From Gammaproteobacteria bacterium UBA4475 (lineage in GTDB: Bacteria; Pseudomonadota; Gammaproteobacteria; Pseudomonadales; Azotimanducaceae): a stretch of 5,810 nucleotides of DNA. Within the stretch, counting starts at the first letter, position 1; each line of letters begins with the position of its first letter. A program made the position numbers and the translations under genes. The stretch lies in contig DGOD01000355.1 of the NCBI GenBank assembly GCA_002389265.1, forward strand, positions 1 through 5,810. The letters are read 5' to 3'. The notes beneath the pieces were generated by a model, which did no database searches, was not told the DNA's origin, and saw nothing but the letters and a program-made list of their open reading frames with translations. Below are positions 1 through 5,810 of this stretch, one piece after another.

Positions 1-375
1 CAGTTGGTGCGCAGCGCAGGGACTTCCTGTCAGTTGATTGCTAAAGAAGGCGGGTACGTCACGCTGAGAATGCGATCAGGTGAAATGCGTAAGATTCTTG
101 CAGATTGTCGTGCAACCCTCGGCGAAGTCGGCAACAAAGAGCACAACCTGCGATCGTTAGGTAAAGCAGGTGCAAGACGTTGGTTGGGTGTACGTCCAAC
201 GGTCCGAGGTGTCGTGATGAACCCGGTAGATCACCCGCATGGTGGTGGTGAAGGTAAGACCTCCGGTGGTCGTCATCCAGTGTCGCCGTGGGGTATGCCA
301 ACTAAGGGTTATAAGACGCGTAAGAATAAGCGCACTGATAATATGATTGTTCGTCGACGACGTTCAACTCGCTAG
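1..375 (+). CDS. rplB: 50S ribosomal protein L2, C-terminal part (5' end outside window)
   Basis: L2 binds 23S rRNA, helps join the two subunits and is needed for peptidyl-transferase activity. The visible 124 residues run in frame from base 1 to a TAG stop and correspond roughly to the last 45% of a protein that is about 273 residues in E. coli. Seen directly: the RSGEMRK and [11 protein letters not shown] segments of the second SH3-like domain, the GVRPTVRG loop, and the [12 protein letters not shown] motif, whose HPH lies at bases 232-240 and holds the histidine (His229 in E. coli) long tied to catalysis. The basic tail [13 protein letters not shown] is typical. The stop codon overlaps the Shine-Dalgarno of rpsS, so the two are probably translationally coupled. 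There is no sign of damage; the true start is upstream of the window. Confidence 0.98.
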   Translation, partial: QLVRSAGTSCQLIAKEGGYVTLRMRSGEMRKILADCRATLGEVGNKEHNLRSLGKAGARRWLGVRPTVRGVVMNPVDHPHGGGEGKTSGGRHPVSPWGMPTKGYKTRKNKRTDNMIVRRRRSTR

Positions 376-385
376 GAGATAGACC

Positions 386-661
386 GTGCCGCGTAGTTTA
401 AAAAAAGGTCCATTTGTAGATTTGCACTTAATGAATAAAGTGCAAAAAACCATTGAAACCAATGATAAGCGCCCGATCAAGACATGGTCTCGTCGTTCCA
501 TGATCACGCCAATATTTGTTGGTTTGACGCTTCAGGTGCATAACGGCCGTCAACATATCCCAGTGTTTGTCACTGAAGATATGGTAGGACATAAACTGGG
601 CGAGTTTGCTTTGACCAGAACGTTTCGTGGTCATGTAGCCGACAAGAAAGCGCGACGATAG
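386..661 (+). CDS. rpsS: 30S ribosomal protein S19
   Basis: S19 sits in the head of the 30S subunit next to S13 and binds 16S rRNA near the A site. The 91-residue product matches the family length (92 in E. coli). Visible marks are the N-terminal [10 protein letters not shown], the WSRRS segment, HNGRQH at residues 52-57 and VGHKLGEF at 67-74, followed by the TRTFRGH region and a lysine/arginine-rich tail. The start is GTG: no ATG gives the conserved N terminus, and AGGAGA at 374-379 lies six bases before it. That Shine-Dalgarno overlaps the rplB stop codon. The gene lies between rplB and rplV, as in the standard S10 operon. Confidence 0.98.
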   Translation: MPRSLKKGPFVDLHLMNKVQKTIETNDKRPIKTWSRRSMITPIFVGLTLQVHNGRQHIPVFVTEDMVGHKLGEFALTRTFRGHVADKKARR

Positions 662-717
662 ACATCAGCACTCGGATTGCAGATCGCGACTCGAGACTTG
701 CGTAGAGGAATTAGAAA

Positions 718-1050
718 ATGGAAGTTGCCGCTAAATTAAAAGGCGCAAAAATTTCAGCACAGAAAGCCCGCTTGGTGGCTGACCAGATTCGGGGCCAGCA
801 TGTTGGCGCCGCGCTGAACATATTGAACTTCAGTACAAAGAAGGGCGCGCACCTGGTTCGAAAGTTGCTCGAGTCTGCGATAGCGAATGCAGAGCACAAT
901 GAAGGTGCTGATGTTGATGAATTGTCAGTCGCCAGAATCTTTGTAGATGAAGGTGTAACGATGAAGCGGATTCGACCACGTGCCAAAGGGCGTGCTGATC
1001 GAATCATGAAGCGAACCTGCCATATCACACTTGCGGTTGCCGACAAGTAA
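718..1050 (+). CDS. rplV: 50S ribosomal protein L22
   Basis: L22 is an early-assembling protein that contacts most 23S rRNA domains and whose long beta hairpin lines the peptide exit tunnel. The 110 residues equal the E. coli length. Conserved parts include [14 protein letters not shown] near residues 13-26, [11 protein letters not shown] at 51-61, and the tunnel hairpin [18 protein letters not shown] at about 79-96. Met82-Lys83-Arg84, whose deletion gives erythromycin resistance in E. coli, are all present, so the tunnel tip is wild-type in form. The ATG is preceded by GAGGA at 705-709, eight bases away. The 56-base spacer after rpsS shows no structure I would defend. Confidence 0.98.
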   Translation: MEVAAKLKGAKISAQKARLVADQIRGQHVGAALNILNFSTKKGAHLVRKLLESAIANAEHNEGADVDELSVARIFVDEGVTMKRIRPRAKGRADRIMKRTCHITLAVADK

Positions 1051-1098
1051 ATAAGCAGACGGAAAAGTCGGCGTAGATAAGGCTAGTAGGAGACCAAA

Positions 1099-1773
1099 AT
1101 GGGTCAGAAAGTACATCCGACGGGCATGCGGCTCGGGATCGTTAAAGAACACACATCGATCTGGTACGCATCGGGACCCGCTTACGCGGAGAAGCTGCAC
1201 ATTGATTTAGCAGTGCGCGATTATATTAAGAAGCGTCTTGCGCAGGCCTCCGTCAGCCGTGTGGAGATAGAACGTCCTGCACAGACTGCGAGAATCACTA
1301 TTCATACTGCACGACCGGGTATTGTGATCGGCAAGAAGGGCGAAGATGTTGAGAAGCTGCGCAAAGAAGTTTCGAAGCTGATGAAAGTGCCCGTGCACAT
1401 CAATATTGAAGAAATTAAGAAGCCAGAAACTGATGCTTATCTGGTAGCGCTGAACGTCGCTCAGCAGCTTGAACGTCGAGTCCAATTTCGACGGGCGATG
1501 AAGCGAGTTATGCAGAATGCGATGCGCCTCGGCGCTGAAGGTATCAAAGTACGCGTTGCAGGTCGCCTGGGTGGTGCAGAGATTGCTCGCTCAGAGAGCT
1601 ACTTGGAAGGTCGAGTGCCATTACATACATTGCGAGCCGATATCGACTATGCGACTGCAGAGGCATTAACGACTTATGGAATTCTTGGCGTCAAGGTTTG
1701 GATCTTCAAAGGCGAAGTGATCGGCCAGCGTGACGAGAAAGAACAAAAAGCTAACATACAAAGTTTTGGATAA
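1099..1773 (+). CDS. rpsC: 30S ribosomal protein S3
   Basis: S3 sits on the 30S head at the mRNA entry channel and takes part in unwinding structured mRNA. The sequence opens with [14 protein letters not shown], has a type 2 KH domain with the GxxG loop Gly78-Lys-Lys-Gly81, and a C-terminal domain containing [10 protein letters not shown] (155-164) and [11 protein letters not shown] (174-184). Arg131, Arg132 and Lys135, the residues linked to ribosomal helicase activity in E. coli, are conserved at the same numbers. At 224 residues it is slightly shorter than E. coli S3 (233) because the variable basic tail ends early, in NIQSFG. AGGAG at 1088-1092 precedes the ATG by six bases. Six of its 20 arginines use CGA, a codon E. 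coli avoids in such genes. Confidence 0.98.
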   Translation: MGQKVHPTGMRLGIVKEHTSIWYASGPAYAEKLHIDLAVRDYIKKRLAQASVSRVEIERPAQTARITIHTARPGIVIGKKGEDVEKLRKEVSKLMKVPVHINIEEIKKPETDAYLVALNVAQQLERRVQFRRAMKRVMQNAMRLGAEGIKVRVAGRLGGAEIARSESYLEGRVPLHTLRADIDYATAEALTTYGILGVKVWIFKGEVIGQRDEKEQKANIQSFG

Positions 1774-1778
1774 AGACA

Positions 1779-2192
1779 ATGTTACAGCCCAAACGAACCA
1801 AATTTAGAAAAATGCAGAAGGGTCGTAACCGCGGTCTAGCCCATCGGGGTAGCTCTGTGAGTTTTGGTGAATTCGGACTCAAAGCAACGACACGAGGCCG
1901 TTTAACCGCAAGACAGATCGAAGCAGGTCGTCGAGCGATGACGCGTCGGGTACGTCGTGGTGGCCAGATCTGGATTCGCGTGTTCCCGGACAAGCCTATT
2001 ACAAAGAAGCCTCTGGAAGTACGTCAGGGTAAAGGTAAGGGTAATGTTGAGTACTGGATAGCCCAGATTAAGCCAGGCAAAGTACTCTACGAAATGGAAG
2101 GCGTGCCTGAGGACGTTGCCAGAGACGCGTTCCGGTTAGCCGCAGCGAAGTTGCCATTCGCAACATCGTTCGTTAAACGTACAGTAATGTAA
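1779..2192 (+). CDS. rplP: 50S ribosomal protein L16
   Basis: L16 binds 23S rRNA at the base of the central protuberance and helps position the A-site tRNA. The 137 residues begin [19 protein letters not shown] and include [14 protein letters not shown] (40-53), [12 protein letters not shown] (64-75) and the [13 protein letters not shown] segment. Arg82 here matches Arg81 of E. coli, the residue hydroxylated by the oxygenase RoxA/YcfD; the following residue is Gln instead of the E. coli Met. Only five bases separate it from rpsC and the Shine-Dalgarno is poor (GGA at 1768-1770, inside rpsC), so translation probably depends on coupling to rpsC. Confidence 0.98.
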   Translation: MLQPKRTKFRKMQKGRNRGLAHRGSSVSFGEFGLKATTRGRLTARQIEAGRRAMTRRVRRGGQIWIRVFPDKPITKKPLEVRQGKGKGNVEYWIAQIKPGKVLYEMEGVPEDVARDAFRLAAAKLPFATSFVKRTVM

Positions 2193-2210
2193 TCGAGTCG
2201 GAAGATCGAA

Positions 2211-2408
2211 ATGAAAGCATCAGAATTACGAGATAAGTCAACCGAGGAGCTCCAGCAAAGTCTGATAACCTTGTTGAAGGACCAATTCTCATATCGTATG
2301 CAGCAGTCAACTGGGCAGCTAACGCAGACCCATTTGTTGAAAGCAGTTGCCCAGGATATTGCACGTGTAAAAACGGTGCAGACAGAAAAGCGCAAGGTGA
2401 GTGAATGA
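2211..2408 (+). CDS. rpmC: 50S ribosomal protein L29
   Basis: L29 is a small helical protein at the tunnel exit of the 50S subunit, beside L23, where it forms part of the docking area for nascent-chain factors. The 65-residue product is within the normal 60-70 range. It starts [14 protein letters not shown], followed by the [11 protein letters not shown] helix (21-31), the [10 protein letters not shown] turn (35-44) and a helix containing DIARVKT (49-55). GGAAG at 2200-2204 lies six bases before the ATG. The TGA stop shares bases with the rpsQ start (ATGA at 2405-2408), a common arrangement for translational coupling. Confidence 0.97.
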   Translation: MKASELRDKSTEELQQSLITLLKDQFSYRMQQSTGQLTQTHLLKAVAQDIARVKTVQTEKRKVSE

Positions 2409-2668
2409 GCGAGTCAAACGTAGCGCGAACAGCCAGTGGTACTGTTGTTAGCAATAAAATGGACAAAACGATCACAGTCTTGGTTGAGCGACGGGTTAAG
2501 CATCCGTTGTACGGCAAATACATTAAGCGATCGAATAAGATCCATGCCCATGATCCAGAGAATCAGTGTCAGGAAGGCGATAAGGTGACGATTCAAGAAA
2601 CTCGTCCCATTGCCAAGACTAAAGCCTGGAAACTGACATCGATCGATCGTAAGGCAACCGTTATTTAA
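2405..2668 (+). CDS. rpsQ: 30S ribosomal protein S17
   Basis: S17 is a primary 16S rRNA-binding protein with an OB fold, acting early in 30S body assembly. Its 87 residues show the family's marks: the [15 protein letters not shown] strand region (11-25), [11 protein letters not shown] (33-43), the HAHD segment (47-50), GDKV (59-62) and [11 protein letters not shown] (65-75). The ATG overlaps the rpmC stop; AAGGTGA at 2394-2400, inside rpmC, serves as Shine-Dalgarno. This is the last gene of the classical S10 operon, and a terminator-like hairpin begins eight bases after its stop codon. Confidence 0.98.
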   Translation: MSESNVARTASGTVVSNKMDKTITVLVERRVKHPLYGKYIKRSNKIHAHDPENQCQEGDKVTIQETRPIAKTKAWKLTSIDRKATVI

Positions 2669-2675
2669 CACTAGT

Positions 2676-2703
2676 CAATTGTCGAGGTTCGACGATTGTT
2701 TTT
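2676..2703 (+). terminator. Terminator-like hairpin at the S10/spc operon boundary
   Basis: CAATTGTCGA at 2676-2685 and TCGACGATTG at 2689-2698 form a 10-bp stem with one U-G pair, closed by a GGT loop. Five T residues (2699-2703) follow at once. This is the form of a Rho-independent terminator, though with modest G+C in the stem and a short T run, so it may stop only part of the transcripts. It lies between rpsQ and rplN, exactly where S10 and spc operons are separate in E. coli. The rplN Shine-Dalgarno GGAG (2704-2707) abuts the T run. I found no convincing sigma-70 promoter between it and rplN. Confidence 0.7.
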
Positions 2704-2716
2704 GGAGTAGTAAGGC

Positions 2717-3085
2717 ATGATCCAGACACAGACATATTTGGATATCGCAGACAACAGTGGTGCGCGGCGTGTCATGTGTATTAAGGTGCTCGGCGGTTCA
2801 AAGCGGCGTTATGCAGGCATTGGCGACATCATTAAGGTGACCGTCAAAGAAGCAATACCTCGTGGTCGGGTTCGCAAAGGTCAGGTTCTGGATGCAGTCG
2901 TCGTGAGAACCCGTAAGGGTGTCAGACGTCCAGACGGTTCCTTGATTAAGTTTGATGGCAACGCGGCAGTGTTACTTAATGCCCAGAAGCAGCCAATCGG
3001 TACGCGTATATTTGGACCAGTAACTCGCGAGTTACGAAATGAAAAGTTTATGAAAATAATCTCGTTGGCGCCGGAAGTACTATAA
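2717..3085 (+). CDS. rplN: 50S ribosomal protein L14
   Basis: L14 binds 23S rRNA at the subunit interface, takes part in an intersubunit bridge and is the site where the silencing factor RsfS binds. The 122 residues are the usual length. Clear marks are ADNSGAR (11-17), the [17 protein letters not shown] region (21-37), [13 protein letters not shown] (45-57), FDGNAAVL (79-86) and [12 protein letters not shown] (95-106). GGAG at 2704-2707, nine bases before the ATG, is the likely ribosome binding site; a second match, AAGG at 2712-2715, is too close. It is the first gene of the spc group. The terminator-like hairpin immediately upstream means its transcription needs either read-through or a promoter I could not identify. 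Confidence 0.98.
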   Translation: MIQTQTYLDIADNSGARRVMCIKVLGGSKRRYAGIGDIIKVTVKEAIPRGRVRKGQVLDAVVVRTRKGVRRPDGSLIKFDGNAAVLLNAQKQPIGTRIFGPVTRELRNEKFMKIISLAPEVL

Positions 3086-3130
3086 GCAGTACGAACACAA
3101 GTCGGGCGATAGCTGAAAGGGTTAAAGGGC

Positions 3131-3445
3131 ATGAGAAAGATTAAGAGAGACGACGACGTTATTGTTGTCACCGGTAAGGATAAAGGTAAGCGTGGCACTA
3201 TCACCCGTCTTATGGGTGATGGCCGCGTCTACGTGACCGGCGTTAACATGATCAAGAAGCATACCAAAGGTAACCCGCAGATGGGCCAGCCTGGTGGGAT
3301 TATTGAGAAAGAAGCGCCGATCCAAGCGTCGAACGTGGCGATTTATAACGGCAAGACCAGTAAAGCGGACAGAGTTGGTTTCAAGACACTGGAAGATGGT
3401 AAGAAGGTGCGAGTCTTCAAATCTACCGGCGAAGAAATAGACTAA
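3131..3445 (+). CDS. rplX: 50S ribosomal protein L24
   Basis: L24 is one of the two initiator proteins of 50S assembly and binds the 5' region of 23S rRNA near the tunnel exit. The 104 residues equal the E. coli length. The N-terminal half is a KOW motif, [18 protein letters not shown] at about 7-24, followed by [10 protein letters not shown] (37-46), [12 protein letters not shown] (53-64), SNVAIYN (67-73) and ADRVGFK (79-85). GAAAGGG at 3115-3121 is nine bases from the ATG; the nearer AAAGGG at 3124-3129 has too little spacing. It follows rplN after a 45-base spacer. Confidence 0.98.
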   Translation: MRKIKRDDDVIVVTGKDKGKRGTITRLMGDGRVYVTGVNMIKKHTKGNPQMGQPGGIIEKEAPIQASNVAIYNGKTSKADRVGFKTLEDGKKVRVFKSTGEEID

Positions 3446-3456
3446 ACGGACAAGTA

Positions 3457-3509
3457 CCCTCCTGGGGCGAATGGTTAAGAGAAATGGCAGATCTAAAAGC
3501 ATTATATGA
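3457..3509 (+). other. Unusual rplE leader: CCUCC element and out-of-frame mini-ORF
   Basis: The 38-base gap before rplE contains ACCCTCCT (3456-3463), which resembles the anti-Shine-Dalgarno end of 16S rRNA rather than a ribosome binding site. GGGG (3464-3467) and an ATG at 3471 follow; that ATG opens a 12-codon ORF ending at TGA 3507-3509, out of frame with rplE and overlapping its start. A short hairpin can also be drawn with AAUG (3483-3486) and CAUU (3500-3503), plus C3488-G3499 with G3487 bulged. Any of these could be chance. They are listed because this junction is the translational control point of the spc operon in E. coli. Confidence 0.25.
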
Positions 3510-4029
3510 CAGTGAGTTAAAGGCCCAACTTAAAGAGCAGCTTGGGTTGGACAACGTCATGGAAGTACCGCGTATCACTAAGATCACTCTGAATATGGGT
3601 GTTGGTGAGGCGATCGGTGATCGTAAACAGCTGGACAATGCTGTTGCGAACCTCGAAGCCATCGCTGGTCAAAAAGTGGTTATCACGTTGGCGCGCAAAT
3701 CTATTGCTGGCTTCAAGGTCCGAGACGGCTACCCCATTGGCTGCAAGGTGACGTTGCGCAAATCTAGGATGTATGAATTCCTTGATCGCTTGATCAATAT
3801 TGCGATTCCTCGGCAGCGTGACTTCCGCGGTATAAGCCCGAAGTCCTTTGATGGCCGTGGCAACTTCTCGATGGGATTGACGGAACAAATCGTGTTCCCT
3901 GAGATTGACTACGACAAGATCGATAAAATTCGGGGTCTGGATATCGCGATTGGTACATCGGCTACAACTGATGAGCAAGGTAGGGCACTGTTACGTGCTT
4001 TCAATTTCCCCTTCCGGGAAGCAAGTTAA
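3484..4029 (+). CDS. rplE: 50S ribosomal protein L5
   Basis: L5 binds 5S rRNA together with L18, forms much of the central protuberance and contacts the P-site tRNA. The 181 residues (179 in E. coli) include [17 protein letters not shown] (30-46), [23 protein letters not shown] (70-92), [20 protein letters not shown] (112-131) and [14 protein letters not shown] (134-147), then the usual end [13 protein letters not shown]. The Shine-Dalgarno is weak, only AAGAGA at 3477-3482, directly before the ATG. In E. coli the rplE translation start is where S8 represses the spc operon; here only a short hairpin can be drawn over the start codon, so conservation of that control is uncertain. Confidence 0.98.
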   Translation: MADLKALYDSELKAQLKEQLGLDNVMEVPRITKITLNMGVGEAIGDRKQLDNAVANLEAIAGQKVVITLARKSIAGFKVRDGYPIGCKVTLRKSRMYEFLDRLINIAIPRQRDFRGISPKSFDGRGNFSMGLTEQIVFPEIDYDKIDKIRGLDIAIGTSATTDEQGRALLRAFNFPFREAS

Positions 4030-4048
4030 GAGCGGGCAGAGAACAGAT

Positions 4049-4354
4049 ATGGCTAAGCAATCAATGGTTAACCGCGAGAAGAAGCGCGCCCAATTGGTCA
4101 AAAAATATGCTGCTAAACGGCAGGCATTGAAGGCGATTATCGCTAATCCCGAAGCATCAGATGATGATCGATGGGATGCGCAGCAAAAACTGCAAGCCCA
4201 GCCTCGTGATGCGAGCCCGGTTCGACAGATGCGTCGCTGTAGCCTGACTGGTCGGCCACATGCGGTATATAGGAAATTTGGACTAGCTCGTATGAAGTTA
4301 CGAGAAGCGGCTATGCGCGGTGACGTGCCTGGTCTAGTTAAGTCGAGCTGGTAA
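4049..4354 (+). CDS. rpsN: 30S ribosomal protein S14, long zinc-free form
   Basis: S14 lies in the 30S head next to S3 and S10 and is a late assembly protein. The chosen ATG gives [13 protein letters not shown], the standard N terminus, and a 101-residue product as in E. coli. An upstream in-frame extension reaching back into rplE is rejected because it has no family similarity. The protein has one cysteine (Cys64) and lacks the CxxC pairs of the short zinc-binding S14, so it is the zinc-independent type. The C-terminal part [28 protein letters not shown] is strongly conserved, ending PGLVKSSW. The spacer to rplE is 19 bases, with only a weak AGAG-type ribosome binding site. Confidence 0.98.
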   Translation: MAKQSMVNREKKRAQLVKKYAAKRQALKAIIANPEASDDDRWDAQQKLQAQPRDASPVRQMRRCSLTGRPHAVYRKFGLARMKLREAAMRGDVPGLVKSSW

Positions 4355-4369
4355 GCAGGAGCATTTCTG

Positions 4370-4762
4370 ATGAGTATGCAAGACCCAATGGCGGATATGT
4401 TAACCCGTATTCGCAATGCACAAAATGCAAAAATCAAAGCGGTTTCGATGGATTCATCGAAAATGAAGGTAGCTGTTGCTGAGGTACTGAAGCAAGAAGG
4501 CTACGTTCAAGAATATACCGTTGATAGCGAGATCAAGCCTAAGTTGACGATCACCTTGAAGTATTTCGAAGGTCGACCTGTTATCGAGGAGATTAAGCGA
4601 GTCAGCCGTCCTGGATTACGCCAGTATAAAGGCAAGGACGAAATCCCCGTTGTGAAGGGTGGATTGGGCATCATCATCCTGTCGACTAACAAGGGTATGA
4701 TGAGCGATCGTGCAGCGCGAGCCGCTGGTTTGGGTGGTGAATTACTCTGCTCTGTATTCTAA
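4370..4762 (+). CDS. rpsH: 30S ribosomal protein S8
   Basis: S8 is a primary binder of 16S rRNA helix 21 and, in E. coli, the translational repressor of the spc operon. The 130 residues equal the E. coli length and start [23 protein letters not shown] at 4357-4361 is eight bases from the first ATG, which favours it over the ATG at 4376. The N-terminal half includes [22 protein letters not shown], and the C-terminal RNA-binding half has STNKG at 105-109, then [17 protein letters not shown]. coli has Ser at position 107, where this protein has Asn. The gene follows rpsN after 15 bases and is followed by the longest spacer in the window. Confidence 0.98.
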   Translation: MSMQDPMADMLTRIRNAQNAKIKAVSMDSSKMKVAVAEVLKQEGYVQEYTVDSEIKPKLTITLKYFEGRPVIEEIKRVSRPGLRQYKGKDEIPVVKGGLGIIILSTNKGMMSDRAARAAGLGGELLCSVF

Positions 4763-4798
4763 GCAAGGTATTAAGGCTCGCTGTTGAAGAGTCGGTTA

Positions 4799-4844
4799 TT
4801 TAAGATTATCAGGCAAGTTGCCTGGCCTTAAGTTCTACAAGGTT
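4799..4844 (+). promoter_or_regulatory. Structured rpsH-rplF spacer with two competing RNA folds
   Basis: The 90-base spacer can form a hairpin with an inner 6-bp stem, CAGGCA (4810-4815) with TGCCTG (4819-4824) around an AGT loop, and an outer 5-bp stem, TTAAG (4800-4804) with CTTAA (4827-4831), separated by an internal loop. No T run follows, so it does not look like an intrinsic terminator. Downstream, GGCCTT (4824-4829) can instead pair with AAGGTT (4839-4844), hiding the AAGG ribosome binding site of rplF. This pairing uses bases of the outer stem and the last inner pair, so the two folds exclude each other. A regulatory role is inferred, not shown. Confidence 0.4.
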
Positions 4845-4852
4845 GATTGAAT

Positions 4853-5386
4853 ATGTCACGTATAGCTAACAATCCGGTCTCCATACCCGCAGGGGTAGAG
4901 GTTACATTGAATGATACGTCATTGAGTGTGAAGGGCAGTAAAGGAACAATGGCACTGGACGTGCACCACTTGGTGTCGATCAGTCAGGACGAAGGTGTTT
5001 TAAAGTTTGTTGCCACGCAGCGCTCAAAAGTGTCTGGCGCACTGGCTGGAACCTTCAGAGCTTTAGTGGCGAATATGGTCACAGGCGTCTCAACGGGTTT
5101 TACACGTGAACTGCAACTGATTGGCGTTGGTTATCGTGCGCAAGCACAGGGCCGTGTACTGAATCTCAACCTAGGCTTTTCGCACCCGGTTGAATATCAG
5201 ATTCCAGACGGTATTGAGATTGATACGCCAACCCAGACCCAGGTTGTGGTCAGGGGCATGGACAAGCAAAAAGTTGGTCAGGTTTCCGCTGAAATTCGAG
5301 CTTACAGACCGCCCGAGCCCTACAAGGGTAAAGGAGTTCGTTACTCGGACGAGATTGTGAAACGTAAGGAAGCGAAGAAGAAATAG
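4853..5386 (+). CDS. rplF: 50S ribosomal protein L6
   Basis: L6 binds 23S rRNA at the base of the L7/L12 stalk, near the sarcin-ricin loop, and supports translation factor GTPases. The ATG at 4853 gives [14 protein letters not shown] and 177 residues, the E. coli length. A TTG two codons earlier (4847) is rejected: it lies too close to AAGG (4839-4842) and breaks the conserved N terminus. Two similar domains are present: the first (about 1-80) is the more divergent; the second has [10 protein letters not shown] (87-96), [11 protein letters not shown] (105-115) and the rRNA-binding [11 protein letters not shown] (154-164), then a lysine-rich tail. It ends in tandem in-frame stops, TAG-TGA. Confidence 0.98.
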   Translation: MSRIANNPVSIPAGVEVTLNDTSLSVKGSKGTMALDVHHLVSISQDEGVLKFVATQRSKVSGALAGTFRALVANMVTGVSTGFTRELQLIGVGYRAQAQGRVLNLNLGFSHPVEYQIPDGIEIDTPTQTQVVVRGMDKQKVGQVSAEIRAYRPPEPYKGKGVRYSDEIVKRKEAKKK

Positions 5387-5392
5387 TGACGA

Positions 5393-5407
5393 GGTTGGTT
5401 GCCAACC
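5393..5407 (+). other. Small perfect hairpin between rplF and rplR
   Basis: GGTTGG (5393-5398) and CCAACC (5402-5407) form a perfect 6-bp stem around a TTG loop in the 40-base rplF-rplR spacer. The next bases are CACAAATC rather than a T run, so it is not an intrinsic terminator. It sits eleven bases ahead of the rplR Shine-Dalgarno GAGG (5418-5421) and leaves that site free. It could be an mRNA-stabilising or processing element, or chance. Confidence 0.4.
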
Positions 5408-5426
5408 CACAAATCTTGAGGCAGGT

Positions 5427-5777
5427 ATGAGTAAGAAAAACGACGCTCGACTCAGAAGAGCAAGAAAAACCAGAAAACATATCCTGGAACTCAGTGTTCC
5501 AAGGCTGTGCGTGTATCGGTCACCCCGACACATTTACGCACAGATTATTTCAGCAGCAGGTGATCAGGTACAGGCGGCAGCGTCCACCCTTGAAGCATCG
5601 CTGCGAATTGGTAGCACTGGGAACGTTGACAGTGCCACTAAGGTGGGTACCTTGATCGCTGAGCGAGCCAAAGCCCTGGGTGTTGAGAAAGTCGCGTTTG
5701 ACCGTTCGGGTTATAAGTACCACGGTCGAATTAAGGCATTAGCAGACGCAGCCCGTGAAGGCGGCTTGCAGTTTTAG
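5427..5777 (+). CDS. rplR: 50S ribosomal protein L18
   Basis: L18 binds 5S rRNA and, with L5, anchors it in the central protuberance. The 116 residues (117 in E. coli) have the typical basic N terminus, the [18 protein letters not shown] segment (about 24-41), an AAST turn (51-54) and the signature [26 protein letters not shown] at the C terminus. GAGG at 5418-5421 precedes the ATG by five bases. All five arginines among the first 18 residues are coded by CGA or AGA, a run of codons that is rare in E. coli highly expressed genes. The stop codon overlaps the rpsE ribosome binding site. Confidence 0.98.
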   Translation: MSKKNDARLRRARKTRKHILELSVPRLCVYRSPRHIYAQIISAAGDQVQAAASTLEASLRIGSTGNVDSATKVGTLIAERAKALGVEKVAFDRSGYKYHGRIKALADAAREGGLQF

Positions 5778-5787
5778 GGGATAGATA

Positions 5788-5810
5788 ATGGCTTACAACG
5801 ACCAGTCAAA
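5788..5810 (+). CDS. rpsE: 30S ribosomal protein S5, first codons only (cut by window end)
   Basis: The window ends seven full codons into this ORF (MAYNDQS). Identification rests mainly on position: rpsE follows rplR in the spc operon of nearly all bacteria, and the MA- start fits S5. AGGGGA at 5776-5781, overlapping the rplR stop codon, is a strong Shine-Dalgarno six bases before the ATG. S5 lies in the 30S body, near the mRNA entry, and contributes to decoding accuracy. The sequence here is too short to identify the protein on its own. Confidence 0.85.

Noticed and set aside
2640..2649. CGATCGATCG palindrome near the end of rpsQ
   Set aside because: Explained by the codons for Ile-Asp-Arg in S17; no partner site nearby.
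2633..2667. Possible spc promoter: CTGACA (2633-2638) with TATTTA (2662-2667)
   Set aside because: The boxes are 23 bases apart, well outside the sigma-70 range, and the -10 match is only three of six. No acceptable -10 occurs at 16-18 bases.
3077..3092. GTACT/AGTAC 5-bp inverted repeat around the rplN stop codon
   Set aside because: Short, A+T-rich stem with a six-base loop and no T run; expected by chance and partly fixed by coding.
3524..3546. CCCAA/TTGGG pairing within the first codons of rplE, considered as part of an S8 target
   Set aside because: Only five pairs around a 13-base loop, in coding sequence, and not similar to the S8-binding core.
3517..3978. 153-codon open frame on the - strand opposite rplE, and other antisense open frames across the window
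   Set aside because: They lie opposite strongly conserved ribosomal genes, have no recognisable family signatures, and follow from the codon pattern of the sense genes.
3905..4048. In-frame upstream extension of rpsN into rplE
   Set aside because: The added residues do not resemble S14, and the ATG at 4049 gives the exact conserved N terminus and usual length.

Overview
This window is an internal stretch of the bacterial S10-spc ribosomal protein gene cluster, all on the + strand. The order is rplB (3' part), rpsS, rplV, rpsC, rplP, rpmC, rpsQ, then rplN, rplX, rplE, rpsN, rpsH, rplF, rplR and the first codons of rpsE. This is the Escherichia coli order with no insertion, loss or rearrangement. 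Protein lengths and sequences sit closest to gammaproteobacterial versions as I recall them: long zinc-free S14, 110-residue L22, 130-residue S8 starting MSMQDP, 177-residue L6 and 104-residue L24. The most likely source is therefore a gammaproteobacterium. Base composition looks near balanced, and codon choice is loose for ribosomal genes (CGA, AGA, ATA, TTA and TTG are common), which suggests a slow-growing or environmental lineage rather than an enteric. I cannot name a genus.

Layout. Positions 1-2668 are the distal half of the S10 operon: L2, S19, L22, S3, L16, L29 and S17. Genes are tightly packed, with rpmC and rpsQ overlapping by four bases (ATGA). The 48-base gap at 2669-2716 is the classical S10/spc boundary and contains a 10-bp hairpin followed by five T residues, which looks like an intrinsic terminator. 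Positions 2717-5810 are the first part of the spc operon: L14, L24, L5, S14, S8, L6, L18 and the start of S5. No gap exceeds 90 bases. The longest, between rpsH and rplF, holds a two-part hairpin and an alternative pairing that would cover the rplF ribosome binding site.

Function. All products are structural parts of the 30S or 50S ribosomal subunit, many of them primary rRNA binders (S8, S17, L2, L5, L6, L14, L18, L22, L24). L5 and L18 deliver 5S rRNA, L2 and L16 support the peptidyl-transferase region, and S3 lines the mRNA entry. Co-transcription supplies them together. In E. coli, L4 and S8 feed back on the two operons; the L4 target would lie outside this window, and I see no convincing copy of the E. 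coli S8 target at rplE.

No new multi-gene system is present. What deserves a second look is small-scale RNA structure in the spacers and some unusual codon choice. All genes appear intact apart from the two cut by the window edges.
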